This document shows positions 17,276 through 27,515 of a stretch of 64,000 bases of DNA, piece after piece; the first letter of the stretch is position 1, and each line of letters begins with the position of its first letter. The position numbers and the translations under genes are program-made. The stretch lies in contig NZ_ML703280.1 in assembly GCF_008520305.1 (NCBI RefSeq), positions 73,331 to 137,330 on the forward strand, given 5' to 3'. The stretch is from Mesorhizobium sp. SARCC-RB16n. Lineage in GTDB: Bacteria; Pseudomonadota; Alphaproteobacteria; Rhizobiales; Rhizobiaceae. The notes under the pieces were generated by a model. That model ran no database searches. It had not been told where the DNA came from and was given only the letters and a program-made list of their open reading frames with translations.

Positions 17276-18000
17276 GCCTGCGCCTCCACCGTCTCGACCC
17301 GCGCGGTGAGCTGGTAGCCGCCATTGCGCACGGTCTTGAACAGCGGCCCGTCGCCGGTGTCGGTGAATTTGCGGCGCAGCCGGCTCATCAGCACGTCGAC
17401 CGAGCGTTCGAGCGGGTCGCGCTCGCGGCCTTGCGTGAGATCGAGCAGCTGGTCGCGCGACAGCAGCCGGCCGGGGCGGTCGAGGAAGACTTGCAACAGG
17501 TCGAATTCGGCGCCGGTGAGATCGACGGCCGCGCCTTGCGCATCCGTCACCTTGCGGGTGTCCGGCTCCAGCCTGTAACTGGCGAAGCGGTAGGCGCGGG
17601 GCGGGGGCGCGGGCGCCGCTTCCTCGGGCGTCGAGCGCCTGAGCACGGCGCGGATACGGGCGGTGAGTTCGCGCGGGTTGAACGGCTTGCCGAGATAGTC
17701 GTCGGCGCCGAGCTCCAGCCCGATGATGCGGTCGACATCTTCCTTCAGTGCCGTCAGGAGGATCACAGGGATATGCGGCTTGCGATCGCGCAAGGCGCGG
17801 CAGATGTCGAGCCCCGAACCATCCGGCAGCATGACGTCGAGCACGGTCAGGTCGAACTGGCCCGAGGCCAGCTTCTGCTCGCATTCGCGCCGGTCGGCCG
17901 CCACCGAGACGCGAAAACCTTGGCCGTCGAGATAGCGCCCGAGCAGCGTCCGGATTTCGCGGTCATCGTCGACGACGAGGATATGGGGTTGTGACTGCAT
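17272..18000 (-). CDS. OmpR/PhoB-family response regulator
   Basis: A 242-residue protein. The receiver domain begins PHILVVDDDREIRTLL, the phospho-acceptor Asp is in LTVLDVMLPDGSG, and the conserved Lys is in YLGKPFNPREL. A winged-helix DNA-binding domain follows (VDLTGAEFDLLQVFLDRPGR...SVDVLMSRLRRKF, ending NGGYQL). It is the partner of the kinase gene that overlaps its stop codon. I take ATG 18000 (MQSQPHILV); ATG 18018 is an alternative. A minus-strand TATAAT at 18038-18043 could be its -10 box. The divergent neighbour is a Spy-like periplasmic protein and the next operon is an RND pump, so envelope or toxic-compound stress is the likely input. Confidence 0.9.
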   Translation of the reverse strand: MQSQPHILVVDDDREIRTLLGRYLDGQGFRVSVAADRRECEQKLASGQFDLTVLDVMLPDGSGLDICRALRDRKPHIPVILLTALKEDVDRIIGLELGADDYLGKPFNPRELTARIRAVLRRSTPEEAAPAPPPRAYRFASYRLEPDTRKVTDAQGAAVDLTGAEFDLLQVFLDRPGRLLSRDQLLDLTQGRERDPLERSVDVLMSRLRRKFTDTGDGPLFKTVRNGGYQLTARVETVEAQA

Positions 18001-18221
18001 GTACCGTGCCTTGCCCATGATCCTGGGGCTTGTCCTGATTATAGGGAGCGCGCGCGCAAGCGGCATGGAAAATTGCAACGCAATGTTTCTGGCCGGCTCA
18101 TGGAAACATTCGGAAACAAATTGCCCTTTTGCGGAAACCTTCGGCAACACGCCGACGCGAAGCAGACAAACACGCTTCCTATCCTCCTCACGTCCAAAGC
18201 ATGGATGAAAGGAGCACCGTC

Positions 18222-18890
18222 ATGCGAAGCAGACTTCTTGCGCTCGGCCTGTTTTCCGCCGCCGCGATTCACCCCGCGCTGGCGGCGCAGCCCGATCCGG
18301 GCGCGGCACCCGGCGAGCCGCCGGTCATGGCAATGCAGGATGGCCCGGACCATGGCCCGATGCGGCATGGTCCGCAAGGTTGGGGCCCGCAGGGTTTCGG
18401 CCCCCGCCGCATGGGGCCGCCGCCGGAATTCATGCTGGCCGCCCGGCTGGCCGCGCTCGAAACCCGCGTCGGCATCCGCAGCGAACAGCTCGACGCCTGG
18501 CGCGACTACACCAGCGCGCTGCAGGCGGTGCTGTCGCCGCCGCGGCCTGATCGTGGTCCGGGCGGCACCGGCGGTCCTGGCGGGCCGGATGGCGCGCCGC
18601 AGGCGAAAGGCCCCGATGCGGGTCCTGGCGGCAAGCCCGATGCCTTCGCCTTCCAGGAAAGGTTGGCCGACGACGTCACGGCGCGCGCCGCCTCGGCCGC
18701 GAAGCTGAAGGATGCGATCGCCGAACTGCGCGCCAAGCTCACACCAGAACAACTCGAAATCCTCGCATCGGCGGAACGCCCCCACGGACCACCCCCCGGT
18801 CCCTGGGGCGGCCCGCCGAATGATGCAGTCGGTCCTGCAGGCCCGCCCAATGATGGCCTGATGTCGCCGCCCCGGCCCGGGAACGGCTGA
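18222..18890 (+). CDS. Spy/CpxP-like periplasmic LTXXQ protein
   Basis: A 222-residue exported protein. The signal peptide is MRSRLLALGLFSAAAIHPALA. The mature part has a His/Met/Gly/Pro-rich segment (DGPDHGPMRHGPQGWGPQGF) that could bind metal. Two helical blocks follow (AALETRVGIRSEQLDAWRDY and AASAAKLKDAIAELRAKLTPEQLEIL), then a Pro/Gly-rich tail. The LTPEQ element is the LTXXQ signature of the Spy/CpxP family of periplasmic chaperones and stress sensors. ATG 18222 has AAAGGAG upstream. It is divergent from the two-component genes and probably under their control, as cpxP is by CpxR in enterobacteria. Tandem hairpins follow. Confidence 0.82.
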   Translation: MRSRLLALGLFSAAAIHPALAAQPDPGAAPGEPPVMAMQDGPDHGPMRHGPQGWGPQGFGPRRMGPPPEFMLAARLAALETRVGIRSEQLDAWRDYTSALQAVLSPPRPDRGPGGTGGPGGPDGAPQAKGPDAGPGGKPDAFAFQERLADDVTARAASAAKLKDAIAELRAKLTPEQLEILASAERPHGPPPGPWGGPPNDAVGPAGPPNDGLMSPPRPGNG

Positions 18891-18905
18891 CAACTGACCG
18901 CTGCG

Positions 18906-18980
18906 CCGGCCGGCCCCGGTAGCCAACCCGTTCCTGGGCCGGCCGGTTTCCTTCCGGGATGGCGGATCGCGCCATCCCGG
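18906..18980 (+). terminator. Tandem hairpins after the Spy-like gene
   Basis: CCGGCCGGCCC (18906-18916)/GGGCCGGCCGG (18936-18946), followed by TTTC, forms an 11-bp stem. CCGGGATGGC/GCCATCCCGG (18954-18980) forms a second perfect 10-bp stem with a 7-base loop. They probably terminate the Spy-like transcript. Confidence 0.6.
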
Positions 18981-18990
18981 ATTCACCTCC

Positions 18991-19236
18991 ATGCAACAAG
19001 GCACGACAATGTGGGAAGCCCTGATGCTGCTGCGGCTGATCGCATCGGCCACCCCGAAATTTTCGCTCGGCCATGCCAGGCGCACCGGCTATCCGGCGCT
19101 GCCCAGGCGCGCCGGCCACACGGCGCTGCCGGCCGACACGCTGAAGGGCGCGATCCGGCTGAACTTCGCGGCCTGGCGCCTGTCGCTCCCGCTTTCGCAA
19201 CGGCCCGACGAAAATCATGACCGCAAGATCGCGTGA
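18991..19236 (+). CDS. Possible small protein of unknown function
   Basis: An open frame of 81 codons (ATG 18991; ATG 19009 also possible). Third positions are very GC-rich and the codons are ordinary for this genome, which supports coding, but I see no family and only a weak ribosome-binding site. The sequence is basic with one short hydrophobic stretch (MWEALMLLRLIASA). It lies between the Spy-like gene and the RND operon. It may be an unrelated small gene or chance. The remaining ~280 bp to the adaptor gene shows no other convincing frame. Confidence 0.35.
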   Translation: MQQGTTMWEALMLLRLIASATPKFSLGHARRTGYPALPRRAGHTALPADTLKGAIRLNFAAWRLSLPLSQRPDENHDRKIA

Positions 19237-19513
19237 GACTGGCAAGGCGCTTGGCATGTCGGCGCTGATCGGCATAATGACGCGAAGGGCATCGCGGCCA
19301 GCCACTCGATCCTCGGGCGCGCTCCAGCCGCGAATAAGGAGCGCGATATGAGCCGCTTCGAAGCACTGCTCAATGCCGCCCGCGGATGGGCGCGGCCCTT
19401 CGTCACGACATCGACCGTCCCTAGCCTTGCCTCCGACCGCCGGCGTTCGGCCTCGCTCCCCATGGCGCGATCCGAAGCGGTCACCGCACCTCCAGCGAAA
19501 GATCATTCAAGCC

Positions 19514-20791
19514 ATGTCCATCCAGTCTAGCCAGTCCTCCCTGCCGGTTCGCCGGCTCGCGCCCTGGACGGCCGCGCTCGCCGCGGCCCTTCTGCTGGCG
19601 GCCTGCTCACAGGAGCAAGCCAAGGCTCCCGCGGGCATGGGCGGTGTCGGCAAGCCGGAAGTCGGCGTCGTCACGGTGCATCCGCAGTCGGTGGCGATCA
19701 CAGCCGAACTGTCGGGGCGCACGGCGGCCTCGCTGATCGCCGAGGTGCGCCCTCAAGTGAACGGCATCATCCAGCAGCGCCTGTTCAAAGAAGGCAGCGA
19801 GGTGGTGGCCGGGCAGCCGCTCTACCTCATCGATCCGGCGAGCTACAAGGCAGCCTATGACAGCGCGGTCGCCGCCCAGCAGAAGGCGGAAGCGGCGGTG
19901 CCTACCGCGCAGGCGAAGTTCGATCGTTATGCAGGCCTCCTGAAGCAGAACGTTGTTTCCAAACAGGATTATGACGATGCCGCCGCCACGCTGGCGCAGG
20001 CGCAGGCGGATGTGGCTTCCGCCAAGGCCAGCGCCGAAACCGCGCGTATCAGCCTCGACCGCACTTCGATCACCGCGCCAATCGCCGGCCGCATCGACAA
20101 GTCCACGCTGACGCCGGGCGCGCTGGTCACCGCCAACCAGGAGACGGTGCTGACCACGATCCGGTCGCTCGACCCGATCAATGTCGACGTCACGCAGTCG
20201 AGCACCAACCTGCTCAATTTGCGCCAGGCGATTTCGGAAGGGCGGCTGAAGTTCAGCGGACCCAATGTCAGCGTCAAGCTGAAGCTCGAGAACGGCACCA
20301 TCTATGCGCAGACCGGCAAGATGGAATTCGCCGGCGCCAATGTCGACCAGACCACCGGCACCTTCGCCTTGAGAGCCGAGTTCCCCAATCCCGACCGCCT
20401 GCTTCTGCCCGGCATGTATGTGCGGGCGCTGGTCGAGGAGGGCGTCGCCCAGAACAGCTTCCTGGTGCCGCAACGCGGCGTCACCCGCAACACGAAGGGC
20501 GAAGCGACGGCCATGGTCATCAATGCGCAGGGCAAGGTCGAGACGCGCGTGCTCGCCGTGCGCAACACGGTCGGCAACAACTGGCTGGTCGATAGCGGTG
20601 TCGGCGATGGCGACCGCGTCATTGTCGAGGGGCTGCAGCTCGTGCGCCCCGGCGGCGATGCGACCGGCGTCGAAGTGACGATCGACGAAGCGACCGGGGA
20701 GATCAAGGACCGCGGTCAGACATCGGCCTTGCCAGCCCCATCCAAGATGGCCAGCACCGGCCAGCAGCCCGCCGCCTCGACCGGGAACTGA
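19514..20791 (+). CDS. RND efflux periplasmic adaptor (membrane fusion lipoprotein)
   Basis: A 425-residue AcrA/MexA-type adaptor. The signal ends in a lipobox, LLLAAC, with Cys31 as the lipidation site. The order is beta-barrel strand, lipoyl half ([20 protein letters not shown]), alpha-hairpin with heptads (about 115-185), second lipoyl half ([15 protein letters not shown]) and membrane-proximal domain (about 320-400). It bridges the inner-membrane pump and the outer-membrane channel. It is the first gene of a three-gene operon, 4 bp before the pump gene. The frame is open to 19373, but ATG 19514 begins the signal peptide. The regulator is probably the two-component system upstream. Confidence 0.93.
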   Translation: MSIQSSQSSLPVRRLAPWTAALAAALLLAACSQEQAKAPAGMGGVGKPEVGVVTVHPQSVAITAELSGRTAASLIAEVRPQVNGIIQQRLFKEGSEVVAGQPLYLIDPASYKAAYDSAVAAQQKAEAAVPTAQAKFDRYAGLLKQNVVSKQDYDDAAATLAQAQADVASAKASAETARISLDRTSITAPIAGRIDKSTLTPGALVTANQETVLTTIRSLDPINVDVTQSSTNLLNLRQAISEGRLKFSGPNVSVKLKLENGTIYAQTGKMEFAGANVDQTTGTFALRAEFPNPDRLLLPGMYVRALVEEGVAQNSFLVPQRGVTRNTKGEATAMVINAQGKVETRVLAVRNTVGNNWLVDSGVGDGDRVIVEGLQLVRPGGDATGVEVTIDEATGEIKDRGQTSALPAPSKMASTGQQPAASTGN

Positions 20792-20795
20792 GACG

Positions 20796-23700
20796 ATGTC
20801 AGGATTTTTCATCAACCGGCCGATCTTCGCCTGGGTGATCGCCATCGTGATCATGCTGGGCGGCCTGCTCGCGCTCACCACGCTGCCGATCTCGCAATAT
20901 CCGCAGATCGCGCCGACCACGGTCAATATCAGCGCCACCTATCCCGGCGCCGACGCTCAGACGGTCGAGAACTCGGTGACCAAGGTCATCGAGCAAGGCA
21001 TGACCGGCATCGACAATCTCGACTACATGACGGCGACGTCGACCTCGACCGGTTCGGCCTCGATCACGCTGACCTTCACCAGTTCGGCCAATCCCGACAC
21101 CGCCCAGGTGCAGACGCAGAACAAGCTGCAGCTGGTGCAATCGCAATTGCCGCAGGTGGTGCAGAGCAACGGCATCACCGTCTCCAAATCCTCGACCGGC
21201 TTCCTGATGGTCATCGGCTTCGTCTCCAGCGATGGCAAGATGAACTCGACCGATCTCGCCGACTATGTCGACGCCACCGTCAACGACACGCTGAAGCGCG
21301 TCGAAGGCGTCGGCTCGACGCAGCTCTTCGGCTCCGGCTATGCCATGCGCATCTGGCTCGACCCGGACAAGCTCGCCAAATACGCGCTGATGCCGAGCGA
21401 CGTGGCGAGCGCCATCGAGGCGCAGAACACGCAGGTTTCGGCCGGCCAGCTCGGCGGCCTGCCGGCGCGCAACGGCCAGCAGCTCAACGCCACGGTGACC
21501 GCCAAGAGCCGGCTGCAGACCGCGGAGCAGTTCCGCAACATTATCCTGAAGAGCCAGACAGACGGCTCGCTGGTCCGCCTCAACGATGTCGCCACCGTCG
21601 AGCTCGGCGCCAAGAGCTATACGACGCAAGCCCATTACAACGGCAAGCCGGCGGCCGGCGTCGCCATCAACCTGGCGACCGGCGCCAACGCCATCAGCAC
21701 CGCCGAGGCGGTGCGCTCGACGATCAACCGACTGAGCTCGACCTTCCCGCAAGGGGTCGAGGTCGTCTACCCCTACGACACCTCGCCCTTCGTGCGGCTG
21801 TCGATCGAGGAGGTGGTCAAGACGCTGGTCGAGGCGATCGTGCTGGTGTTTCTGGTGATGTTCATCTTCCTGCAGAATTTGCGGGCGACGATCATCCCGA
21901 CAATCGCGGTGCCGGTGGTGCTGCTCGGCACATTCGGCGTGCTCTCCTTCTTCGGCTATTCGGTCAACACGCTGACCATGTTCGCCATGGTGCTGGCGAT
22001 CGGCCTGCTCGTCGACGACGCCATCGTCGTGGTCGAGAATGTCGAGCGCGTCATGGCCGAGGAAGACCTGTCGCCGAAAGAGGCGACGCGAAAATCGATG
22101 AACGAGATCACCGGCGCGCTGGTCGGCATCGCCACCGTGCTGTCGGCAGTGTTCGTGCCGATGGCCTTCTTCGGCGGCTCCACCGGCATCATCTACCGGC
22201 AGTTTTCGGTGACCATCGTCTCGGCGATGGTGCTGTCGGTGCTGGTGGCGCTGGTGCTGACACCGGCCCTTTGCGCCACGATCCTGCGGCGCCCGAAGGA
22301 CCATGCGACGCAGACAGGCCCGTTCGGCTGGTTCAATCGGATGTTCGATCGCGGCACGACGGCCTATCGCGACGGCTCGCACGGCATCATCAACCGGTCC
22401 TGGCGCTTCCTCGCCGTGTTCCTCGCCATCGTCATCGCCGTAGGCTGGATGTTCGCCCGCCTGCCGAGTTCGTTCCTGCCGGAAGAAGACCAGGGCATCC
22501 TGATCACAAGCGTGCAGCTGCCGGTCGGCGCGACGCAGGACCGAACCGAGCGCGTTCTGGCTGAGGTGACCGATCATTATCTCAAGGACGAAAAGGATGT
22601 GGTCGACGGAGTCTTCACCGCCTCCGGCTTCGGTTTCGGCGGCGCCGGGCAGAATGTCGGCATCGGGTTCGTGCGGCTGAAGGATTTCGCCCAGCGCAAG
22701 TCGCCGGCCTCCGCGGCGCAGGCGATCGCCGGCCGCGCGATGGGCGCTTTCCGCAAGATCAGGGATGCGCAGGTCTTTGCACTCGCGCCGCCCGCCATCC
22801 AGGGTTTTGGCAACACCAACGGCTTCGATTTCTACCTGCAGGACGTCAACGGCGCCGGCCACGACGCGCTGATCCAGACGCGCAATCAGCTTCTGGGTCT
22901 TGCCGCGCAAAGCAAGCTGCTCGCCAACACGCGTCCCAACGGCCAGGAGGACCAGCCGCAATTCTCGGTCGACATCGACCAGGAAAAGGCCAGCGCGCTC
23001 GGCGTCAGCCTTGCCGACATCAACAACACGCTGTCCAGCGCCTGGGGCAGCGACTATGTCAACGATTTCATCGATCGCGGGCGGGTGAAGCCGGTCTATA
23101 TGCAGTCGGACGCGAATTTCCGCATGCAGCCGGAGGACCTCGACAAATGGCAGGTCCGCAATTCCAGCGGCGCCATGGTGCCGTTCTCGGCCTTTGCCTC
23201 CAGCCACTGGACATTCGGTTCGCCCCGGCTCGAACGCTACAATGGTTCGGCCGCGGTCGAGATCCAGGGCGCGGCGGCAGCGGGCGTGAGCTCGGGTGCG
23301 GCGATGGACGAGATCGACAAACTCGTCGCGCAGCTGCCGGCCGGCTATTCGCATGAATGGACCGGGCTGTCGCATCAGGAGCGGCTTTCGGGCAACCAGG
23401 CGATGTCGCTCTATGCGATCTCGGCCCTGGTCGTGTTCCTGTGCCTGGCGGCGCTCTATGAGAGCTGGTCGATCCCGTTCGCCGTCATGCTGTCGGTGCC
23501 GATCGGCATCTTCGGCGCGCTGGCGGCGGCAAGCCTGTTCGGCCAGACCAACGACGTCTATTTCAAGGTCGGCCTGCTGACCACGATCGGGCTGGCCGCC
23601 AAGAACGCCATCCTGATCGTCGAGTTCGCCATCGAGCGGCAGACGGCCGGCATGGGGCTGGTGGAGGCGACGCTGGAGGCGGCGCGACAGCGATTGCGGC

Positions 23701-23951
23701 CGATCCTGATGACGTCGCTGGCCTTCATCCTCGGCGTCACGCCGCTCGCGATCGCCAGCGGCGCCGGCTCGGGGGCGCAGAACTCCGTCGGCATCGGGGT
23801 GATGGGCGGCATGATCGCGGCAACCGTGATCGGTGTGTTCCTGGTGCCGCTTCTGTTCGTCACGGTGCGGCGCATCTTCAAGGGCAGGGTGGCCAAACCA
23901 GATCCCGGGCAGGATACGGGCGAAAGGCCGGTGACGGCCAACCAGCAATAA
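20796..23951 (+). CDS. RND multidrug efflux pump (HAE1 family, AcrB-like)
   Basis: A 1051-residue inner-membrane proton/drug antiporter of full family length. It begins [20 protein letters not shown]. The proton-relay aspartates are in [19 protein letters not shown] and the matching lysine is in [18 protein letters not shown]. Two large periplasmic loops lie between spans 1-2 and 7-8. It belongs to the hydrophobe/amphiphile exporter class; substrates may include antibiotics, flavonoids or bile-type detergents, but they cannot be read from sequence. It lies between the adaptor and outer-membrane factor genes with gaps of 4 and 10 bp. Confidence 0.96.
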   Translation: MSGFFINRPIFAWVIAIVIMLGGLLALTTLPISQYPQIAPTTVNISATYPGADAQTVENSVTKVIEQGMTGIDNLDYMTATSTSTGSASITLTFTSSANPDTAQVQTQNKLQLVQSQLPQVVQSNGITVSKSSTGFLMVIGFVSSDGKMNSTDLADYVDATVNDTLKRVEGVGSTQLFGSGYAMRIWLDPDKLAKYALMPSDVASAIEAQNTQVSAGQLGGLPARNGQQLNATVTAKSRLQTAEQFRNIILKSQTDGSLVRLNDVATVELGAKSYTTQAHYNGKPAAGVAINLATGANAISTAEAVRSTINRLSSTFPQGVEVVYPYDTSPFVRLSIEEVVKTLVEAIVLVFLVMFIFLQNLRATIIPTIAVPVVLLGTFGVLSFFGYSVNTLTMFAMVLAIGLLVDDAIVVVENVERVMAEEDLSPKEATRKSMNEITGALVGIATVLSAVFVPMAFFGGSTGIIYRQFSVTIVSAMVLSVLVALVLTPALCATILRRPKDHATQTGPFGWFNRMFDRGTTAYRDGSHGIINRSWRFLAVFLAIVIAVGWMFARLPSSFLPEEDQGILITSVQLPVGATQDRTERVLAEVTDHYLKDEKDVVDGVFTASGFGFGGAGQNVGIGFVRLKDFAQRKSPASAAQAIAGRAMGAFRKIRDAQVFALAPPAIQGFGNTNGFDFYLQDVNGAGHDALIQTRNQLLGLAAQSKLLANTRPNGQEDQPQFSVDIDQEKASALGVSLADINNTLSSAWGSDYVNDFIDRGRVKPVYMQSDANFRMQPEDLDKWQVRNSSGAMVPFSAFASSHWTFGSPRLERYNGSAAVEIQGAAAAGVSSGAAMDEIDKLVAQLPAGYSHEWTGLSHQERLSGNQAMSLYAISALVVFLCLAALYESWSIPFAVMLSVPIGIFGALAAASLFGQTNDVYFKVGLLTTIGLAAKNAILIVEFAIERQTAGMGLVEATLEAARQRLRPILMTSLAFILGVTPLAIASGAGSGAQNSVGIGVMGGMIAATVIGVFLVPLLFVTVRRIFKGRVAKPDPGQDTGERPVTANQQ

Positions 23952-23961
23952 GGGTCTTTAC

Positions 23962-25461
23962 ATGACAGGTTTTGAACGTGGCTCGGTGGCCGCGGAGCGG
24001 CTCATTGTGCCCATGATATCGGCTATTTTGCTCGCCGGATGCGTCGTCGGCCCGGACTATCGGACGCCCATCCTGCCGATGCCGGCAAACTGGAGCGGCC
24101 AGAAATCGACGAAGTCCGCCCAGCCGGCGCAGCTGTCGCAATGGTGGCAGCGCCTACGCGACCCGCAGCTCAACACGCTCGTCGAGGAAGCGGTCGCCGG
24201 CAATCTCGATGTCGCCAGGGCGAAGGCCAAGATCCGTGAGGCGCGCGCCAGCTACCACCAGTCCGCCGGCGCGCTGTTCCCGTCGGCCGACGGCTCGGCA
24301 TCGGCGACGCGCAACAAGACGGCCACCGCCGCGGCCGGCGGCACCGCCAGCGATGCCTACAGCCAGTACCAGGCCGGCTTCGACGCCAGCTGGGAACTCG
24401 ACCTGTTCGGCGCCAACCGCAGGGGGGTCGAGGCCGCGCGCTACGGTGTGGACGCCTCGCAGGAGGAACTGCGCTCGACGCTGCTGACGCTGGTCGGCGA
24501 TGTCGCGTCCACCTATGCCCAGGCGCGCGGCTACCAAACACGCATCGCACTCGCCCGGCGTTCGGCCGCGTCGCAGCGACAGACCGCCGAACTCACCCGC
24601 ACCATGGCGCAGGCGGGCACCGCGACCGCCGCCGATGTCGCCAAGGCGATGGGACAGGCTACCAGTACGGAGGCCGCCGTGCCGACGCTGGAGGCAAGCT
24701 ATGCCGAGGCGGTGCATCGCCTGTCGGTGCTGACCGGCCGCCCGCCGGCAGCACTCAGCGAGCGGCTGAAGCGCAGCACACCGATCCCGGCGCCAAGGCT
24801 GCCGATCCCGACCGGGATCCCCGCCGACATCCTGTTGTCGCGCCCGGATGTGCTCATGGCCGAGCGGCAATACGCGCAATACACCGCCAGGGTCGGCCAG
24901 GCCGAGGCCGCGCGCTATCCCACGGTCAGCCTGACCGGGGATATCAGCACCACGGCCTACAAGCTCGGCGATCTCGGCAAGAACTCCTCGATCGGCTGGT
25001 CCTTCGGGCCGACGCTCAGCGTGCCGCTGTTCAATGCCGGGCAGTTGAAGGCGGCCGTCGAGGTCGCCCAGGCGCAGCGTGACCAATATTTCATTGCTTA
25101 CCGGTCTTCGGTGCTGACCGCGCTCGAGGATGTCGAGAACGCGCTCGTTGCGCTGGCGCAGGAGCGTATCCGCATCAGCAAGCTTGCCTCGTCGGCGAAA
25201 TCCTATGGCGATGCGGCGCGGCTGGAAGGCACGCTCTACAAGGCCGGCGAGACCAGTCTTCTCGACGTGCTCGACGCCCAGCGCTCGCTCTACTCGGCCG
25301 AGGATTCATTGCTGCAGAGCCGCGTCCTGCTGGCGACCAACTATATTGCCCTCAACAAGGCGCTCGGCGGCGGCTGGGACGGCGCGGTCGATACCACCAA
25401 GCCCGAGATCGTCGACGTCAGGACCGGGCCACGGATAGTATCGAAGTTCACGACGCAATGA
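23962..25461 (+). CDS. Outer-membrane efflux lipoprotein, NodT family
   Basis: A 499-residue TolC/OprM-like channel. The lipobox LLAGC places the lipidated Cys27 before VVGPDYRTP, the usual start of NodT-type factors. The two internal repeats of the outer-membrane efflux domain are seen at about 70-250 and 280-470 (for example SWELDLFGANRRGVEAARY and YKAGETSLLDVLDAQRSLY). It forms the trimeric exit duct for the pump encoded just upstream. It is the last gene of the operon. Confidence 0.93.
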   Translation: MTGFERGSVAAERLIVPMISAILLAGCVVGPDYRTPILPMPANWSGQKSTKSAQPAQLSQWWQRLRDPQLNTLVEEAVAGNLDVARAKAKIREARASYHQSAGALFPSADGSASATRNKTATAAAGGTASDAYSQYQAGFDASWELDLFGANRRGVEAARYGVDASQEELRSTLLTLVGDVASTYAQARGYQTRIALARRSAASQRQTAELTRTMAQAGTATAADVAKAMGQATSTEAAVPTLEASYAEAVHRLSVLTGRPPAALSERLKRSTPIPAPRLPIPTGIPADILLSRPDVLMAERQYAQYTARVGQAEAARYPTVSLTGDISTTAYKLGDLGKNSSIGWSFGPTLSVPLFNAGQLKAAVEVAQAQRDQYFIAYRSSVLTALEDVENALVALAQERIRISKLASSAKSYGDAARLEGTLYKAGETSLLDVLDAQRSLYSAEDSLLQSRVLLATNYIALNKALGGGWDGAVDTTKPEIVDVRTGPRIVSKFTTQ

Positions 25462-25519
25462 ACAAAATGTGCAACCCGAACCATCGGCAGTCCGTTTATA
25501 GTGTCCGCGAGGCAATGAG

Positions 25520-26206
25520 ATGTCGCGTATTTACGATCTTGCATCCAATGGCGTCCGGCGTGTCTATGAAAAGCGCATAGACGCGCCGGCTATCCTCGAT
25601 GCCGCCACCGACTTTCCGAACGCGGCGAAATTCACCGCCGCCTGGCGCGGCATACGCGACGAGGCGCTCGCCGTGCGGCTGGGCCTGGCGCCGCGCTTCC
25701 ATGACATCATGCCGGAGCAGGCCGAGATTTCGGCCAATGACGGCCTCGACTGGCGCATGTTCGTGCTCAAGGCCTACGACATCGGCATCCCTGAAAACCT
25801 GGCGCGAATGCCGGTTCTGAGCCAGTTGCTCGCCGAGTGCCCGGAAGTCAAATCGGCGGCCATCTCGTTCCTGGCGCCGCGCAAGCACATTCCCAGCCAT
25901 CGCGGACCGTTTCGCGGCATCATGCGCTTTCATCTCGGCCTGGTCATTCCGCAGCAGGCCGATGGCCGCCCCGCGACCATCATGATGATCAATCATCAGG
26001 AGAAGCGAATCACGGATGGCGAAGGCATGCTGTGGGACGACACTTTCCCGCATGAGGTGATGAACAACGCCGACGAGGCGCGCATTGCGCTGCTGCTCGA
26101 CGTATGGCGTCCGGGAATGCCGCTGGACATGGAAATCCTGTCCCGGCTGATCGTGCGCGGCGTGCAGGCCGGGATGCGCCACAGGGGCGTGTCCTTCTCC
26201 GGCTGA
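25520..26206 (+). CDS. Aspartyl/asparaginyl beta-hydroxylase-like dioxygenase
   Basis: A 228-residue protein. The segments SFLAPRKHIPSHRGPFRGIM and FHLGLVIP, followed by DTFPHEVMNNADEARIALLLDVWRP, match the aspartyl/asparaginyl beta-hydroxylase fold, an Fe(II)/2-oxoglutarate dioxygenase. The His of PSHRGP and the His of FPHEVMN are the likely iron ligands, and Arg in EARIALL would bind 2-oxoglutarate. Related bacterial enzymes modify free amino acids, peptides or lipids; the substrate here is unknown. It lies 58 bp after the efflux operon, so read-through is possible. A 9-bp hairpin follows. Confidence 0.85.
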   Translation: MSRIYDLASNGVRRVYEKRIDAPAILDAATDFPNAAKFTAAWRGIRDEALAVRLGLAPRFHDIMPEQAEISANDGLDWRMFVLKAYDIGIPENLARMPVLSQLLAECPEVKSAAISFLAPRKHIPSHRGPFRGIMRFHLGLVIPQQADGRPATIMMINHQEKRITDGEGMLWDDTFPHEVMNNADEARIALLLDVWRPGMPLDMEILSRLIVRGVQAGMRHRGVSFSG

Positions 26207-26247
26207 AGGTGGCGGCCACTCCATAACGCCACATGACGGCGGGACGA

Positions 26248-26276
26248 TACCGGCCGATGCGCCGCACCGGCCGGTA
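26248..26276. terminator. Hairpin after the dioxygenase gene
   Basis: TACCGGCCG (26248-26256) pairs with CGGCCGGTA (26268-26276) across an 11-base loop. There is no T-run, so it is a terminator candidate only. Confidence 0.45.
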
Positions 26277-26340
26277 CCGACGAGGCTTCCTCAGCGCTCT
26301 TCAGCGGGTGTCATCAGCAGCTTTTCGCCTGCTTGACAGG

Positions 26341-26375
26341 CTTAATTAATTTATTAACATTAGAAAATAATAGGG
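26341..26375 (+). promoter_or_regulatory. AT-rich promoter/operator of the ROK operon
   Basis: A 35-base AT-rich island directly before the ROK regulator contains TTAATTAATTTATTAA, an imperfect palindrome, and TAGAAAATAATAGGGAGG running into the ribosome-binding site. Such composition in this GC-rich genome marks a promoter, and ROK repressors (NagC/Mlc type) bind AT-rich palindromes, so autoregulation is likely. Confidence 0.45.
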
Positions 26376-26384
26376 AGGACAAGA

Positions 26385-27515
26385 ATGGGTGTCCATCACG
26401 GAGCGATCCTGCGCATCCTGCGTGACGACGGTCCGCAGTCGCGCGCCGAACTGGCGCGGCGCACCGCGCTCTCGCCGACCGCGCTGACCCATCTGACGGC
26501 GCATCTGCTCAGGGAAGGGACGGTCGTCGAGCTCAACCAGGCCGCCGCCGGCGACGCGCCGGTCGGTCGGCCGGCTATCGGCGTCGCCTTGGTCCCGGAT
26601 GCCCTGTCCGTGGTTGGCGTGCACATCGGCGCCGGCACCATCCATGCCACGATCACCGACCTCAAGGCTTCGTCGAAAGCCATGGCCTCGCAATATTTCG
26701 ACACCGCCACCAGCGAACCGGCCGCCGTGATCGGCAAGGTGGTGCGGACCGTGGAGCAACTGATCCGCAAGACCGGTGTCGAGCGGTCCCGCCTGATCGG
26801 GCTGGGGCTCGGCGTGCCTGGTCCGGTGGACACCAAGCGACGCCGCAATTTGCAGTCGGTCAACTACGACTGGAAGGACGTGCCTTTCGCCGACGAGCTC
26901 GAAACGGCGCTCGGCATGCCGGCTGTGGTCGAGCACAATGTCAGCGCCATGGCGCTGGCGGAGTCGCGCTACGGCATCGGCCGCGACGCCACGGCGCTGC
27001 TTTACATCTACCTGCGCACCGGCCTCGGCGCCGGGCTGGTGATCAACGGCATGCCTTTCCGTCCCGGCGGCTACGGGGCCGTCGAACTCGGCCATGTCCA
27101 GGTGGTCGAGAATGGCGAGCTTTGCGCCTGCGGCAACAGAGGCTGCCTGGAGACGTTCCTGTCCGAACGGGCGCTCGCCCGCGACGCCCATATCGAGGCG
27201 ACGCATCCCAAGCGGCTGCTGGCCGAACTGGAGAAATATCCCGAGCCCTGGAACGCGGCGCTCAGGCACCTGACGACGGCGATCGCGACCGCGACCAACC
27301 TGCTCAATCCGGACCTGATCGTCTTTGGCGGCCATCTCGCCGAAGCGCCGGAAAGCTTCATCGACCATATCCGCGAGGGCGTGCCGCCCCGCGTGCTGCC
27401 GCCCATGCGCGACGTGCTGCGCATCGAACGGTCGAGCCTCGGCCCCGGTGCCGGCGCCATCGGCGCGTCCGCCGCGGCGCTCGATCATTTCTTCTATTCG
27501 GGGGTTTCGCGATGA
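26385..27515 (+). CDS. ROK family transcriptional regulator
   Basis: A 376-residue protein. The N-terminal winged helix ([20 protein letters not shown], then [13 protein letters not shown]) is followed by a ROK sugar-kinase-like domain. [20 protein letters not shown] and then GCLE form the zinc-binding ROK signature (CxCGxxGCxE). The N-terminal DNA-binding part makes it a repressor of NagC/XylR type rather than a kinase. It heads a five-gene unit with an ABC importer and a sulfatase, so its ligand is probably a sugar or a sulfated sugar-like compound. GGAGG precedes ATG 26385. The stop codon overlaps the permease start (ATGA). Confidence 0.9.
   Translation: MGVHHGAILRILRDDGPQSRAELARRTALSPTALTHLTAHLLREGTVVELNQAAAGDAPVGRPAIGVALVPDALSVVGVHIGAGTIHATITDLKASSKAMASQYFDTATSEPAAVIGKVVRTVEQLIRKTGVERSRLIGLGLGVPGPVDTKRRRNLQSVNYDWKDVPFADELETALGMPAVVEHNVSAMALAESRYGIGRDATALLYIYLRTGLGAGLVINGMPFRPGGYGAVELGHVQVVENGELCACGNRGCLETFLSERALARDAHIEATHPKRLLAELEKYPEPWNAALRHLTTAIATATNLLNPDLIVFGGHLAEAPESFIDHIREGVPPRVLPPMRDVLRIERSSLGPGAGAIGASAAALDHFFYSGVSR

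Noticed and set aside
15755-17317. A 520-codon plus-strand frame over the histidine kinase gene
   Set aside because: The minus strand carries all kinase motifs; the plus frame is Arg/Gly/His-rich without homology.
20799-23948. A 1049-codon open frame antisense to the RND pump gene
   Set aside because: It mirrors the pump gene exactly, is Arg/His/Asp-rich and matches no family. It is a by-product of high GC in the real gene.
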